This document shows positions 26,667 through 41,095 of a stretch of 64,000 nucleotides of DNA, in pieces. The translations under genes were made by a program, and so were the position numbers. The stretch is from the NCBI GenBank assembly GCA_008921705.1, contig VFFE01007878.1:1087193-1151192 (forward strand). Direction: 5' to 3'. The DNA comes from Burhinus oedicnemus. Lineage: Eukaryota; Chordata; Aves; Charadriiformes; Burhinidae. The notes below the pieces were generated by a model that saw only the letters and a list, made by a program, of their open reading frames with translations, was not told the origin of the DNA and did no database searches. Every line of letters begins with the position of its first letter. The stretch's first letter is position 1.

Positions 26667-27850
26667 GACAACTTTTCTTTCCACAGAGAGACACTGGGAA
26701 CACAGAGCAAGTAAAGTGCTCAGGAGCATTGTTGGTCCCTGCCACACCAAAGCAAAGAAGGGGTGGTAGCTCTTCTTCACAGAATTCAGAGCACCTCTGA
26801 ACCTTCATTCAAAGGGAAGAAAATAACCTGTTCTGTCTACCAGATGAATTGCTATGTCTTAGTCCCAAAGGTGCACCATGTTGCTCAGTATATCCCTCAT
26901 CCTCCAAAAACAAAGACTTCTAGGAAACATTTGGCAGCTGAAAAGAATGGGACAACACACACTTCTTTTGCTTTTAAAAAAAGATACAAACAATTAAAAT
27001 GTTTTGCATTTATGTAATCTTAGATGCTTAGATACTTGCAGGTCCTTCTGCCAGCCTGGTTAGATTTCAGCCCAGTGAACACAAAGGCTAGAAACTGACA
27101 GTCAAGCCACCCATTCCTCTTCCCTCAAATGTTCACTAATTAATTAACTGTGACAATTTCTGAAATCCCTTTAAAACGTGTTGGGGGAGGAAAGGTGCAC
27201 AGGACTCTACTTCTTACCTATCTTCTCTCTCCTCAGACACAAAAGAAACCCACAACCACTCACTGAATTTTGGTAATAGCGTTCTCACTTTGTTTTGCAA
27301 GTACACATTCCTGCTCCAATTTATTAAAAGACTAAAAGACAAATTTATTTCTAAGTAGTCCATTGTGTAGACCAAGTGATGCAGAAACTAATTTCCCTTT
27401 TTCTTTTAGAGCCTACCAGGATCTACAGAACCCAGATAACATTCAGATTTCATGAACACAAAAAATAAATCCCAGACTTTATTACACTCTCCTAGCTGTA
27501 ACAGTCCTAAAGACAAATAATGTATGAAGAAAATACAAGAAGCAAATTCTAAGCCTCACAGAATTACTGCTCTCATTCTCTTTTGCTGTCTTTAGCTCTC
27601 ACTCTCTTTCTAAAGCTTCCTCCTGCCGCCCTTTATAAACACAGCAGTAGAAAGGAAGACTTGCAGGGATAAAAAGGCACCGCTGTTGAAACTATTATTA
27701 AAACACCACAAGGAATACTGAGCCAATTGTGGCATCTGAGTAAAATCTGTCTTTGTTTACATACAGGCTAAATTGTTACAAAAAGCATAACAAATCAGTA
27801 AAACCAGAACAGAGATGTCTTAGTTCTTCGTAGGCTGAAAGATTTTCTCT

Positions 27851-27890
27851 AAAATGAAAGAAAGAAAAAAAAAAAAAAACCAAGAAGAAA
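27851..27890. repeat. A-rich tract with poly-A core
   Basis: A GAAA-rich stretch holds 15 consecutive A (27865-27879). No retroposon body is visible on the left side, so this is probably a simple repeat. Confidence 0.85.
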
Positions 27891-30800
27891 ATACTTTTAA
27901 TTAAAAAAGCTAGTAACCTTCCCATTTGGACAAATAAAACACAAAATTTATCTATATTAAGTGAGTTTTGTGGCATCAGTTCATGTTTCATTATACAATA
28001 CTCTCTGCAAATTATCAAACCAGAGCTGAAGACAGCATGGAAATACAAGAAACATAAACTTTGGTAATACACAGATTTCACAGTGGGGTAGGGTGCTGCC
28101 TCAATGTCAATGCCCTTTCTCAATAAATTAATGACAACTCCACGATGTTAGAGAACCACATCTGAATTAACCAGAGCAAACGCAGATCTCTCCTGTTATT
28201 TTGTTAGCCATAGGGGGAAAAAAATTGATGTCTCCAGGTTCCCTTGGTTCATCTAATTTTACTTCCTTACCTTCCTTCTCCACTCCTCCTTTTCCTTCAT
28301 TCTTCCCACACTGACTAATGTAAGAAAGATGCTGAAAAGAGACTTTAACATCACAGAATGTGGAAAAAAACTAAGCCTTGGAACAGGGGTGATCATAGAA
28401 AAAAGACATGAATTCTTAAGTGGGAGAAGGGGAAAACTTTTTGACATGTAAAGAAGTAGAGGAACAAGAAGTATTTCTCTTTCTTATTGTACCAAAGAGA
28501 AAATCTCTCCTGAGCAGTTTAATATTAGTTCTTCAAATTGTAAAAACAGTACATTGCATAACACATTCTCCTTTATCTTCCCCACCACCACCACCCTTGA
28601 AAAGACACAGCATTAAAATAGTCTATGAAATTAACCTACTACCAGTGCATGCAGATAGTACGTGCTTTCAGTGCTAGGTTTTCAATAGCCAGAGCGAACA
28701 CAGGAACAAAGCACCTTGGCAAAGTAAATGGATTGTGTGACACAACCATGTGACATCCAATATGCACATTTGTAGAGAAACCCAATGTACTTCTCTGGCA
28801 GCCTGCCCAGGACAGAGGCTCTCATCCTACAGGTGTGACAGACTCACTTTGGAAGCTAGTATAGCTTTTTTGACAGGATATAAAGAACAGAACTCTATTT
28901 TCCTGATGCTGTTGTTTGAAATTTGAAAGCCTTTGTAAATACAATTATTTTTTTAAATGCCCTAACTTCTAAGAATATTAGAAGCAGAGATCATGTTCTT
29001 CAAGAAACAATCACCAGACAAGCCTGATGTTCAAGTAGAGTCTCCAAAGTCATATTAGGATTAGCTCCCTACTGATTCATCTTTTTCGCTAAAAATCACT
29101 TGCCTGCTCTGTATAAAACAGCAGTGGACAGAATGCAATGCAAATGCAGATTCTGCATTTATTTAGTTCCAGTTCTTTCCTGAAAAGAGCCTAAGTTTCT
29201 CACACGTGCTAATTCTAGATCCTGTGCTCCAAGAGTCAAGTACAGGCTCACCTATCTCACTTCATTCACAATAGGCTGTTATATGTTAAATTAGGATGTT
29301 AAAAAAAGACAACAGGAATTTTACTCATTTGAATTAATGCTGCTTAAAATTGTCAACAAGGCGGGTATTAAAAACAAAACAAACAAAACATTTTTAAGAG
29401 AAAAGCAGTTAATGACAACATCAAAAATGCAGAGTGGTACTGAAAGAGAAGTATTCTACTCAAAAGAAAGTGATGGCTTAGAAATATGATCTCAATGAAA
29501 GCTAAATGACAATTTAAGGAAAGAAGCATGCTAGGCTTAATTTAAACAGATTCTATAAATATTCGTTGGCATCATGAAATTGTTAATAACAAACCTAATG
29601 CATCTGTTCTGTCTTTGTGCAGTTACCTAGACTACATTTCTTGACACCGCTGTTCTGTAATAACCTCCATCTGCTCTGCCATGTCTGTCATTTCTTTTGC
29701 TGTAACATATTGTGACAGAGGCTTCATTTACCTAAACTTATCTTGGCGACTTGTACTTCATTAAAGAGAATCCTGCAAGCATCAGTTAAAGCTTTCTTAT
29801 CTGGCCATGCATAGCTAAGCTTCATAAATCATTCTTTCACTTTGCATTTTGCAGCTTCTGGAAAGGTAACATTATTGAATTCAGATCACTGGAATAGAGC
29901 AGTACTAAAATGTTTATTGACTGGCTTTTAGGCACTGAGCTCTGCTTTGAATGCAGACAGTAATATTAGCTAAAGCTTTTGAATTTAAAAGGGATGTCAC
30001 TAATATGTTTTATACATTGCTATAAATACTGTTTGATGGCAGGCCACTTTAGCAAGCTGCTACTAATCTAGCAGAAACAAAATATTATTAGCATATATTC
30101 CCTCCTTGTCCTTTTTTTTAATCATAGCATCTGCAAATAAAATATTATATATTCAAAGATCTAAGACCTCAATCACAGCTCAGTAGTGCAGACTGTATCT
30201 GACAAGGAGAAGGGAATGTGCAAAGGGACCTTAAACCAACCTTTATGTTTCCATCAGATCAGTCTGGCATTCCACCAGGACAGCACTTGGTGCAAGTCAC
30301 AGCAGCTGTGGAAGTGCCGGTCACTAGTACAGTGGTTCCTGGTTTGTAGCCCAAGAGAATTTGGTGGGGTTTCTGCCTCCGTCCAGACTCCTATGTAGGA
30401 GAATTTGGGGATGGGACTCTCCTGTTTAGCATAGTCTAGTTTATCTAAACTACGCATTTTGTAGCCCAGAGAGACAAGAAAGGACATGAAGGTCATAAAA
30501 AACCACCCATAATCAGTGAGCATCCTAGATTTAATTATCTTTCATAGTTTATTAAAATGCAATGGTTTAAACTGGACAGATTATGAGTTCCTTGGAAGTT
30601 AGACAACTTCCAATGACAAGGAAGGGATCTGTGTGGGCAATGAATTGCACTCTGAGGCAAAAAGGTAACGTCCTAAGCCCTGAGCTATCCAAAGACAGTA
30701 ATGAGAAGCCCCCTGTAGCAGCTGCCTTTTGCCCTTAAAATGCCCAAAAATTGAACTAACTTTTGAATGGATTAAGTCTGAAATGAATAGTTTCAGTTCA

Positions 30801-31543
30801 CCAAATTTACAAAATAATTAGTTTTCAATTAGTCTGAAGCAACATTGCCATAGCTTTCCAATCACAATTCCCACTTCACCTGCTGAGTAAAGTAAGACGA
30901 CTATTCACACTGGCCCACAAACCACCCATAAACAAAAAGAAGTGGCAGGACAATTTTGAATAAAGTATAATCAGTCCTCAGGACCTATACTCGGAAAACA
31001 TGCAGCTGCTTGAGACACCATTTCTCCCTTGTTCCAGGCTCTATAAAATAGGCCCAGTATCTAATAGGAATTCTAATGAAATGTAGTAAAGTATCAAGCT
31101 TGGTCTCTTTTCATTCCCGTGCCAGCTTAGTGGAGTCTGTAGCCTCTAGAAGAAAGTGTATGACTTTGATCATGGCTCTTTTTGGAAGAGTCATGATGAG
31201 GGGGAAGAAGGAAATGCTGTGGGGACAAGGCCACCAGCTTGAAAAAAACCTTTCATGCAGATGGTCACATATTCCCTGTGGATCCTGCATACACAGTCAG
31301 ATCTTGGTGGCTGCAATTCTCTCATAGGATTTTGTATATAAATCCAAATTATTTCTATAGCCTGAAGGCCATTAGCTATATTGGAGGGGTTTATACACAA
31401 AGATGGTAACAAGATTTCCTAATCTTTGAATTTGTCTTAGAATTGTCCTTGCAGCTGAGAAATTTGTTATCAGCTCCGACAGCAATTTTTTCATCAAATG
31501 ATGCTTCATTTTAACACAAATAATTCCATTTTAACTAAGGGTT

Positions 31544-31562
31544 GTTTTGTTTTGTTTTGTTT
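31544..31562. repeat. (TTTTG)n microsatellite
   Basis: Nearly four copies of TTTTG in tandem, without interruption. Confidence 0.9.
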
Positions 31563-33569
31563 CTTTTAAAAGGTTTACTCTGCATCAACCACAATTAAGT
31601 CCAATCTGCAAGGCAGGTAAAATGAAACGATTACCTTTTATGTTCAAGCAAACCATTTTCGGCTGGGGATTTAAAAGCAATTGTTTATGGCTGCTTAATT
31701 ATGACCTCACAGTGGTAAGGGGAAAAAAAAAAAAAAAGCCAATGGAGATGCTGCCTCACAGAAGGGAGAAACAAGAACGTTAATACAAAAACGCAGTATT
31801 AAGGATAATCCAGGGAATAAAGAGGCAATAGACAATTGTATTCAGCCAATAACAATATACCTCTAATTCAGACGTTGCATGTCATTACAGTAATACTAGC
31901 TCTTTGTATGACTTCATTAGCTATTCAGAAATCGCAATACACATTTGAAGGGGGATGTAATAATTTCCTTTAGACTACAGAGTCAAATCCACAGAAAAAT
32001 AACTGGGTCTGTATATAGTTGGGGTCAACAGTCGGACATATTCATAAACCTCTGCACATGAATAAAAACATCCCAAGAGTCTCTGAGTAGCTGAAGAGCT
32101 GCTGAAGTCACATGCCTTCTTCATTTTCACAGCCTGAGAGCAATCGCGCATCAAAACACGTCTTCTCTCACACCTTATCTGCACAACTAGGGCATAAAAC
32201 TTTTGAAAATGGAGAAAGAAGTGGGAAGTTAATAAGCAGAGATGGACTTACTTTGAAGATTTCCTCTTCCAGCTCAATACACAATGAATTCATATCTTCA
32301 GATGAACCTAGAGGGAACTAGTTCATTTGTAGCTCCTGCAAACCAAATAATAGGAGTCAATGTATCAGTCTTTCTATACAATGATAACTTGTGAGGCTTA
32401 TATAATGTTTGTAAAAGACTTTTGGATCCTTAGGTGAAAGGAGACCATAAGGGCAAAACATTACCATCTCTAATTATAGAAGAGTTCATATTGTACTATT
32501 TTTAAAAAACGTAACCTAGAGCTTGATGGTTTTCTTTAATTATGCTAGTCTAAAGATGTCTTGTACAAAAATCTTTCCCTAATAAAAACATATAGATATG
32601 CCGAAATTAATACAGATCCCAGTTGCTAAGCAATTCAGAGAGCCACACAATCATTTTTTGGCTTTAAAGCACACAGAGTTAAGACAGTAACCCTAAAGAC
32701 ATGGATAGTTATCTTAGAATCTTCAAATATATCTATTACAAGCAAACTGAGAGTTTTCCCTGTTATTAAAAGCCATCTCCTTTCTCATTTTCAATTGCTC
32801 ATAGCTTTACCAAATTGTGCAAACTACAATTTTACATGCAAAAATATCTTTTGAAGTGAATTTGTTTCATTTATTTTAAAAACTTCAGCCAGAAAAGCTC
32901 AAGGATCTTCAAAAATGTTACACAAAAACAATGGGTTTTTTCCCCCATTCAACATTTTTTTGACCTTTTATTAAATAAATTTGAATACTTTTGACATTTT
33001 AAAATAGGAATTAGAAAACTGATAGTGGAATGAATTCTCCCAGGGATGCACTTCTACACATCCCTGAGAAATTCTGCTGAATTACACCAAGTGGTAACAC
33101 TTTGGGAAAAAAAACACAGTTTGCACATGCATAGCATACATTTGGTGGATCTTTGCTGCAGAAGTCTCTGAAGAGTCCAGACTGAGCAAGACTTTCTTTA
33201 GAAGTGAGATGTGGGAAGCAGTGAATAATTTTTCTCTCCTCTGTTTTCAATGCCCAGTTGGCTGAATTCAGGTAGCACAAAAGTGAAAGCTACTTGAGAG
33301 AAACCAAAGTCTAGGGAGGAAGAATGAGACCAGCATTCAAGTGTGGAGAGAGGTGATAAGCAAGGATGCCACACCTGGGAGGACACAGCACAGTGACACA
33401 AACTAGAGATAGGAAGATGAACAAAAAACCTGAAAACCCAGGAATGAACAAGAATAATTATAGAAAGGAGAGGAGTGGAAATAGTGCTAGCTGTATAAAA
33501 AAGTCAGGGATAAAATGGGGGTGGATAAGCAAGAATGGGATTGGAATGAAAAGCCAGGAATCAGGAAGG

Positions 33570-33572
33570 AAA

Positions 33573-33603
<31 letters not shown>

Positions 33604-33604
33604 G
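33570..33604. repeat. (AAAT)n microsatellite
   Basis: About nine uninterrupted copies of AAAT, the longest pure microsatellite in the window and probably length-variable between individuals. It closes a purine-rich, mostly A/G stretch starting near 33300. Confidence 0.95.
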
Positions 33605-34583
33605 TGACATGGGAAATGGATTGAAAAGGAAATATTGACTTTGTGGAGAATCTGAAACATCAATGGCAGAAGAATGCAATCCCCCACAGAGCAGAGAAAA
33701 ACCCAAACTCTGTGTCCTGTAGTTCTGCATTACAAGAACAGAATTTCATTCTCTCTCATAGTTCTCAATAAATCTCATTAGTTTCTTACCCCTAGTTAGC
33801 TATTATCTGCAAAATATGATGGACCACTTATGTCATCTGTCACTCCCTTAGCTTAAAAGCAGACATCAGTATCTGAGTTTTCGATAAAGTGATTCTTTTC
33901 ATGCAGTTCACACAGACTTGAGATTCTGTTGTTCACGTGGTCACATGTACTACAACTTCCCTGGAGTTTTTAGATACATTTCATAATCCAAATACTGTAA
34001 GCCACAGTACTGCAGGTTTTTGCTGAAAAACTGAAGTTTTACATGGAAATCCCCACAATCATAACCACTTTCTAATCTGCTATGTCCATTATTTTAAATT
34101 ACATTATCCAGCAAACTTTATTCTGTGTGAAGCAAAGACAATTGTCTCCTACATATGTTAGGACACATGAAAGATGTATCTTGTTGGGGCAATACAAATG
34201 CATCCTAGTAAAACTGTAATATAATATAAAAGAGTAAAGCTGAAATCCTGAGATCCAAAGCTGTGTATGATTTTCTACCAAATCAGTAGGATTAAGTATC
34301 TATGATCAGATTATGTGAAAAAATGAACAAATTTTACATTTGGATAAAAAGAGTTATTGGGGTATTCTGGATGCTTAGGGTTCACATTCTGTCAGCCAGG
34401 AATAAGGAGTCTCCATTCAAATTTGTTGGCTCTTATTTCCACAGTATTACAATAGGACCTCTGAATTCAAAATAATTATCCATGGCCCTCTGTAATGATC
34501 AGTTCTCCTCTATTAGAAACTATAAATATGAAAAGACTGCCTTGTTACACTAGCATTCTGAAAGCAACTTTGGAAGCATTGCA

Positions 34584-34678
34584 TTAAAAAATAAAAATAA
34601 AAAAAAAAAATCCACAAACAAACAAACAAGCGAACTACACACACACACAAAAAAAAAGAAACCACAAACCACAAAACC
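34584..34678. repeat. A-rich / CAAA / (AC)n compound tract
   Basis: An A-rich run with 11 or more consecutive A is followed by (CAAA)n, a short (AC)6 and another A-run. Guanine is almost absent. It is most likely a compound simple repeat. Confidence 0.85.
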
Positions 34679-37600
34679 CGTTGATAATTATTTTTCCACT
34701 GCATTTGATTTCCTTACACCTCTGAGTGATAACTAACTTACTTAAACTCCATTTCAGCAACATATGGGCCTGGCAGTCTTACTTCGTGCATGTTGCTCAA
34801 GCATACAAGTTATCTTATGTATTCTACCATAAGGAAACGAAACAGGAAGAGATTCCCCAAAAGTGATCAAGCACAGAGAGGACTTTCTGATCAACTCTCT
34901 GAGAGCATGGTAAGGGTTGTGTTTTAGCAGATATGCCAATACTCCTCTCTGATCACACTGAAGTAAGACCATCCTTTAAAACCACTGCAAAATTCCTTAG
35001 TCAGCCCTCATCTGCAGGGCTTTTGTCTGCACCTTGTTTATAAAGAATACACACATTTATAAATCAATGCTAGTAGTGCTCTCATTTGGAAAATGTCCAA
35101 AAAAAATTCTTTCAAATACACCTATACAGCCCAACTGATCTTACACAGGGTTTAAAATTTTCACTAGCAAGGTAAAAATTACCATTTTAGTCATGAATCA
35201 GACTGTCTCCATATCCTAATGCATCAAATCTACAAATTAGTTTGTGATAGGCTGGCAAAATAATTAAAAACTATGAGTAAAGAAATAAAAAAAAAAAATC
35301 CATTTTGCTAGCTATATAAAAACTATTAAAAGCATCAAGCTCCTTTATGCCAAGAGTACAAAATACAGTGAAAGTTGGAAAGACAGTATCACACACACGA
35401 GGCATTACCTTGAACAGGGATTCTTCTAGTGTTATTAAACATCTACGTTTCTCAGAACAGATTTCATTTTGCATGACAGAAACCCTCTGTGTCATTATCT
35501 AATCTTTTTTTAGGCCATTATTAAGTTTTTATAAAGAAACAGATTATCCATAATGTGGCTTTTCATTCATTTTTTGGCCACAAGCAGTTAGTTATAATCA
35601 TATTGTTGTCACCACAAAGAATTTAATCAAGATCTGTAGTCAGATGATCATGCACGGTATGATTACTCTGAATGAAAGAAACAGTAAAAAAAAGAAATCC
35701 GCTACTTCCCTGTCCTGTCCCCTCCCTGAAAGCAGGTTCAGAGAAGGTGCCACCTGCTAAAATTCTGGTCAAGGAGATCCAAATTCTGACATACTATTAC
35801 AGTAAACAGCTAATGGCATGGGAGAGGAATGGGTGGGGACAGGTCTGGGAAAAAGAAATATAATTGAGTGGTTTGTGACAGGCAGTAGTATCTTAGAATA
35901 GGAACTGTTCAGGTATCATTTAGCAAGCACCCACTGACCTGAATGGAGTATGATCCATTTCATATCAGATGCAGGTCAGTACACACAGTTTGTGTTGAAT
36001 TTTGCTCTATTGTCATTCGTTGTTACCAAAGAGCAGCAAAAATTTATCCTGCCTTGCAAAAACGCTTTCCCCAAAAGCATCCCATAGCAGCAACAAAACC
36101 CTAACCAAACAGGACAACTGGCTTCCTTCCAAAACCACATAATGCACACGCAGTTTGAGGAATAAATATCTCATAGGTCGTCTTCTAGTTTGGAGAAATC
36201 AGTGTCTTTTCTACAACAGTGGCCATTCCCAAGGCCACAAGAAGAAGCCCTCCTAGTTATCTTTTCTGTTGGTACTTAATCATTTCACGGTCCTTACTAC
36301 ACTAGTGCTTTATCACTCATATACTTAATTTTAACATGGTTGGACGAGCAGGAGTTAAATTATTATTTGTACTAACTTCTGAAACAGCCCTCACTTCTGG
36401 TCATCACAAGAATATATGAATATCAGTACTAAGACAAACACTACCTGTTTGTATATGGGATTCCTTCTCTTCCTGTAATTACTCAGCAGAACAAAAGTTT
36501 TCTTCACTGCCATTTGTTTTTTCTGCATTATACTAGTTCCCCCCATCCGTTGATGCTTTATTACTTGCCTTAAATGCATGCACCTTTCACACGTGCATGG
36601 AACATACCAGCTTCTGCTATTACAGTTTCTACTGACACCTCCAACATATAATGCTTCATGTCTTAACAAAAATCTTCAGTGCAGCAAAACAAATTAAAAA
36701 AAAAAAAAGCTTCTTTTGCTTTTTGAATTATCTTTATAAAAGGTATCACTGAAGCAATCCAACACTGTAGGGCAAATGGCAATTGCATGAAATTAATACA
36801 TTCATCGAAGTTGTTCATACTTGAGAGGTCCCTTCATTCCATGGAAAAGGGTTAAAAGCATTTAATGGTCTAGGTTAATAATAGCCAAGTTACTGAGTCA
36901 ATCGAGTGATGAATTGAGAAAAATCATTAATGCTGGATAGAGTGCTTGACCTGCTCTTTCAAAGGCAAAAGCTAAAAATGGCTTCCCTTTAAAACACCAA
37001 GCAACCTTGAGTGATCTATGCTTATGCAAATGTTTGATTGGCACCTGTCTGGTGGGTCAGTACAAGTAAGATATTGGCTATTCTCAAACCTGTAAAAAAT
37101 CATGGAAAGTACACTTTCTCAGTACATTGATAATCAAGGCCACAATTTTCAGGAAACATCTTTAATTTATTCTCAGGGGTATTTAATAGCCTGCCTTCCA
37201 GTAGCGTTTTTGAAAATCCCAGACCTACAAGGGTAACTTTTTATCCACATTTATGCTTTAACACACAACTTTAGCAGCAACATCCACACTACCAAAACTG
37301 AAATCACAAAAAAAGAATCAAGTGAATTTTTCGCTTGCAAACAACTGCAGACAACAGTATTTTCTCACTTAGAGGCCCTGCTGTGAGCATGGGGGAAGGG
37401 ATGAGCAGAGATGAGAAAATGTAAGTGTGACCTATGGCATGTTAGGCAGGACGTGGGCTCTAGTATGCGGAGAGGTTCGGCTCGGAGCCACCTCTGGGAA
37501 GAGCAGCAGATGTAGAAAAGAGCTAGGGCTAGAAACTCAGCATCACAGCTTTTCTGGAAATCAAAGCAATGTTATCTCTCAGATTCACTTATAAAGTGCA

Positions 37601-40600
37601 CATAGTTTTTTTCCCCTGAGTACTCCCATTAAAAAAACAAGAAGTATAAATGTATCACTCCAAAAATACAATTTCTGCTTCTTAAATCTTTATCTGAAAA
37701 GTTTCTACCTATGAAAAGGAAAAAAAGCAGCTCATTTTGGCGCTCAAAGCTTCCTCATATGGTGAAAAGCTGAGATGCTAACTAAAATGCTAATGTATTA
37801 ACAAAGACTGTCACTCCATGCTGAAGTATGAAATACAATGAATGACGTCTTTCTAGCTTTAATCTAGGAAAGCACTTGAGCACAAGCACAATTTTAAACC
37901 CAACACCATGAATAGTGCCAAAGTCAGAGACTGTTCATACATTTGGACATATTTCAGTGCCTTCATGAATTTGGCTCTTGAGCTCCTATTAAGTACAAGT
38001 ATGTGAAGTTGGACTTTCACAGTTCTTAGTCTGGACCTGAAATTTCCTCACTTTTTGGCTTTGGCCTACTCACTTCTTTGGCTGCATCACCAGAAGTGTA
38101 TTACCTGAAATTGTTTACATGCTTTGAAGATGAGAGAAACATAAATATACTTAACATCATATGTTATTATTAAATCTAATTTAATTCTTATGCCTGAGTC
38201 AGAAAGCTTAATATTCTCAATTTATAAACTAAATTATAGTTAGCCATGACTTGATCTAGACTATCATTTAACTTCCTCTTCTGTCTAGGTCTTATATCTT
38301 CATCACTGGAGTACTGGACAGCAATAAATAAAAAACTGTTGCTGCTTCATTCATAACCAACACTGGTATAATCAGAGTTTCAACAAAAATAATAAAAAAA
38401 TATCCACATGTTTGCAAAAAGCAAATGTTAATGCATAAGTTCTGGAACAACAAAAATATCACGCCCTTTTAGAGAACATGTGTAATCTATTTCCTTCAAG
38501 TCTAGAGAAAGCTAATTTTATATTTATTTTTCTTAAATCACACTGTCTGTTCCTCTGTAGATGACAGCTTTTGGTTCTTACATTTTTCTGTGCATGCTGA
38601 ACTTTGTGCTATCAAATTGACGAGAACACCTAGTACAAAGGACCAGCAAACATCAAGAATGAGATAGTTATTGGCAGACAGTGTTTTGAAATGCAAATAA
38701 TTATAGCAGTCTATCTTTCCCTCAATCTGTAATTGCAGGGTAGAATGGAGGACAGGTGGATATTTCGAGCTCTGTTAAGCACTAAAGTTTTAAAGTCTCT
38801 CTCTGGACATGGATTTGGATTGATGGCTGATGTATCATCAGTTACTTAGAAATCTTGAAAAATTCCATAAACAACACAGCCAATGTCCTACAAACCTTCT
38901 CCCTTATACTTTTTTCTTTTTTTTTTTTCTATCAGCAGTTAACACAAAGAGTTGTTTCTAACTAAACTGCAGTACAGGGGGGAAAAAGTAAATGGATGCA
39001 GCAATGAACTGGACTATTGAATAAACAGAAAGCTTGCAGGAAGAAAGTGAATTACAGCAAAATGAGGATAAAGGACCAAGGCATACACTGTTGCTAAAAG
39101 AAACAATTAACAAACCACGAGCAGTCTTTGTTTTGCATGAAGTCATCTGTAATTCTAACACTTGCTCAGCAAAAGGACTTCTTTCATTAAAATAACCTGA
39201 CTTGGCCAAATGATATGGGATCCTTTTAGCTTACACTTGCCTGATTTTTACAGAGAATTCAGGAATAGCTTAGAGCAAAATGTATTTCGCAAACTGAAGA
39301 GACTTGCTGGCCCAACAATGTAATGTGTTATTTACAAATTAATCTTGAAATCTAGGACATAAGCTTGTTCATAGACTACTCTAAGAAAAAAATCTTATGC
39401 TAATACAGATTTTTCAGCCTGAATCATTCCAGCAGATTCCACATCAAAGAACGAGCAAATCTTTCACAGAAAATATTTCTTGAAATAATCCATAACATCA
39501 CGAAGGAGGTAAGAGATCACAGCATGCTTAATCGAGTATATAGGTACAATAATTAAATTTTTGCTCAGAAACTTAATAACCTCAGGTCAACAAACAAGCA
39601 AGATTTTTCCAGAGAGGAAACCTTAACAGGGTTTCTCCAGTAGTACCTAATACCACTGCTCAGCTTCCTGTTCGGCACAGTAATATACAAATCACCTATT
39701 TTACAGCAATTATGAAGTGCAGCACATGTGTGCAAGGGGCATACACAAGTAGGCTGGTAAAAATACTGATCTGTTTTCAGGCTGCAGTGTGCAGTGCCTC
39801 ATGCTCTCACCCAATGCCTGCAGGCATTGTTTCACACATGCACTTGGAAAAACAAGTGAGAAGAGTCCACTATGAATTATCTTTTCTATTACCCAATCAT
39901 GCTAAGTACTAAGGCAAAGTCAACTTTTAGCTCCAGTAGTCTCTCTGAAACAACTGAAGGCTAAGTTGCACAACAGCTTTGCTGGCTCAGACAATGAGCC
40001 TTGGACAGAGATTGGGTATCCTTCACTTCGCCATTCACCAGCTGGAGGGTTTTGTCCCTACTGGCAAAAATGCTCAAGTGATAGCTCATTATTTATTTCA
40101 GGCCAGATAAACAAACCCAGCTGGTCCAGCCTGAAGCGGGTTAAGAAAAAACTAAAAAGTCTTCATAGGCAGACTACAGGAACGGCAAACTCTACAGAGA
40201 GGGGATAAACTCAAAGTGGGGAACATTCTTCAGCCACTATGGTTATCTGGGCCTCAATCAACTACAGAGATTAAACCTGCCAATTGCTGCTTGTATCTTA
40301 TTGTCCACATAAAGTTCTATCCATATTTGAAACAATTAATTACAAAAATGCCATAAGGCAACCCTCAAAGTCCCACATTCAATTCAGCCAGCTATGGGCT
40401 ATGAACACACACGCACCAAAATAAAACATTGCTAACCCTACAGAACAAGGCTCCACCTCTGGGAACAGTGACCTCTCACGCTGTATACAGCGCGGGATCT
40501 GGCAGTTTCTCAAGTGACATTCAAGAGATCAGCATCACCTCCATACCTTCTTACTCCCTTGGCAGGAGTCAGCTGCACCCCAAATTATTTAAAAGGCATA

Positions 40601-40773
40601 ATCACTAGGAAAGGACTGCTGACAAAGAAGATGCAAATAAAAGTACCAGTTCTGCTCTCAGATGCTCAAAGAACTGTGGGATTGCTCAGCATGTTCACGG
40701 TAAGTCAGTGTAACCATATGGTCTGGCTCTTCTGGGAAATGCTTCATCTCTACTTTAGTCCTCAGAAACATCA

Positions 40774-40778
40774 GGGGT
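40774..40778. repeat. Target-site duplication, left copy (GGGGT)
   Basis: GGGGT directly precedes the TG end of the LTR at 40779 and recurs exactly after its CA end at 41372-41376. A 5-bp duplication is the size made by integrases of ERVL-like elements, and it fixes both LTR boundaries. Confidence 0.85.
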
Positions 40779-40905
40779 TGTCGTGGTTTAACTCCAGCAG
40801 GCAACTAAGCACCACACAGCCACTCAGTCACTCGCCCCTGATGGGATGGGGGGAGAGAATCAGAAGAGTAAAAGTGAGAAAACTTGTGGGTTGAGATAAA
40901 GACAG

Positions 40906-40911
40906 TTTAAT
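40906..40911 (-). terminator. Polyadenylation signal of LTR-1 (ATTAAA)
   Basis: ATTAAA on the minus strand, downstream of the LTR's TATA box by about 180 bases, in the usual place for the end of R. In an intact provirus it would set the 3' end of the viral RNA. Function today is unknown. Confidence 0.55.
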
Positions 40912-41089
40912 AGGTAAAGCAAAAGCCACGCGCACAAGCAAAGCAAAACAAGGAATTAATTCACTACATCCCATCAGCAGGCTGGTGTTCAGCCATCTGC
41001 AGGAAAGCAGGGCTCCATCACATGTAATGGTTACTTGGGAAGACAAACGCCATCATTCTGAATGTCCTCCCCTTCCTCCTTCCCCCAGC

Positions 41090-41095
41090 TTTATA
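41090..41095 (-). promoter_or_regulatory. TATA box of LTR-1
   Basis: TATAAA on the minus strand (context 'gcatataaag'). About 25 bases upstream, in its direction of transcription, is a block at 41121-41155 that recurs at the same spacing in LTR-2, marking it as the U3 core promoter. Any transcript would run leftward. Confidence 0.65.

Larger units (their letters stand above)
14476..40773. other. Long AT-rich unique stretch, no gene recognised
   Basis: I see no convincing coding exon here. The longest frame is a plus-strand open stretch of 154 codons (21457-21921), hydrophobic at its start and without a recognisable domain; one this long can arise by chance in 64 kb. Low-complexity tracts and a few very old repeat scraps are listed separately. 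Two parts (29790-30075 and 36900-37070) have the look of conserved non-coding regulatory DNA. There is no tRNA B-box-like motif, no processed pseudogene with a tail and no further CR1 with a clear 3' end. Intron and intergenic DNA cannot be told apart here. Confidence 0.6.

Noticed and set aside
39966..40208. 80-codon plus-strand frame with basic C-terminal part as an exon
   Set aside because: A fair acceptor exists inside it (before 'gccagataaac') but no matching donor of good quality and no recognised family.
40514..41046. Frames across the left part of LTR-1
   Set aside because: They cross the precise LTR boundary at 40779 or lie within the LTR; no retroviral protein motif is present.
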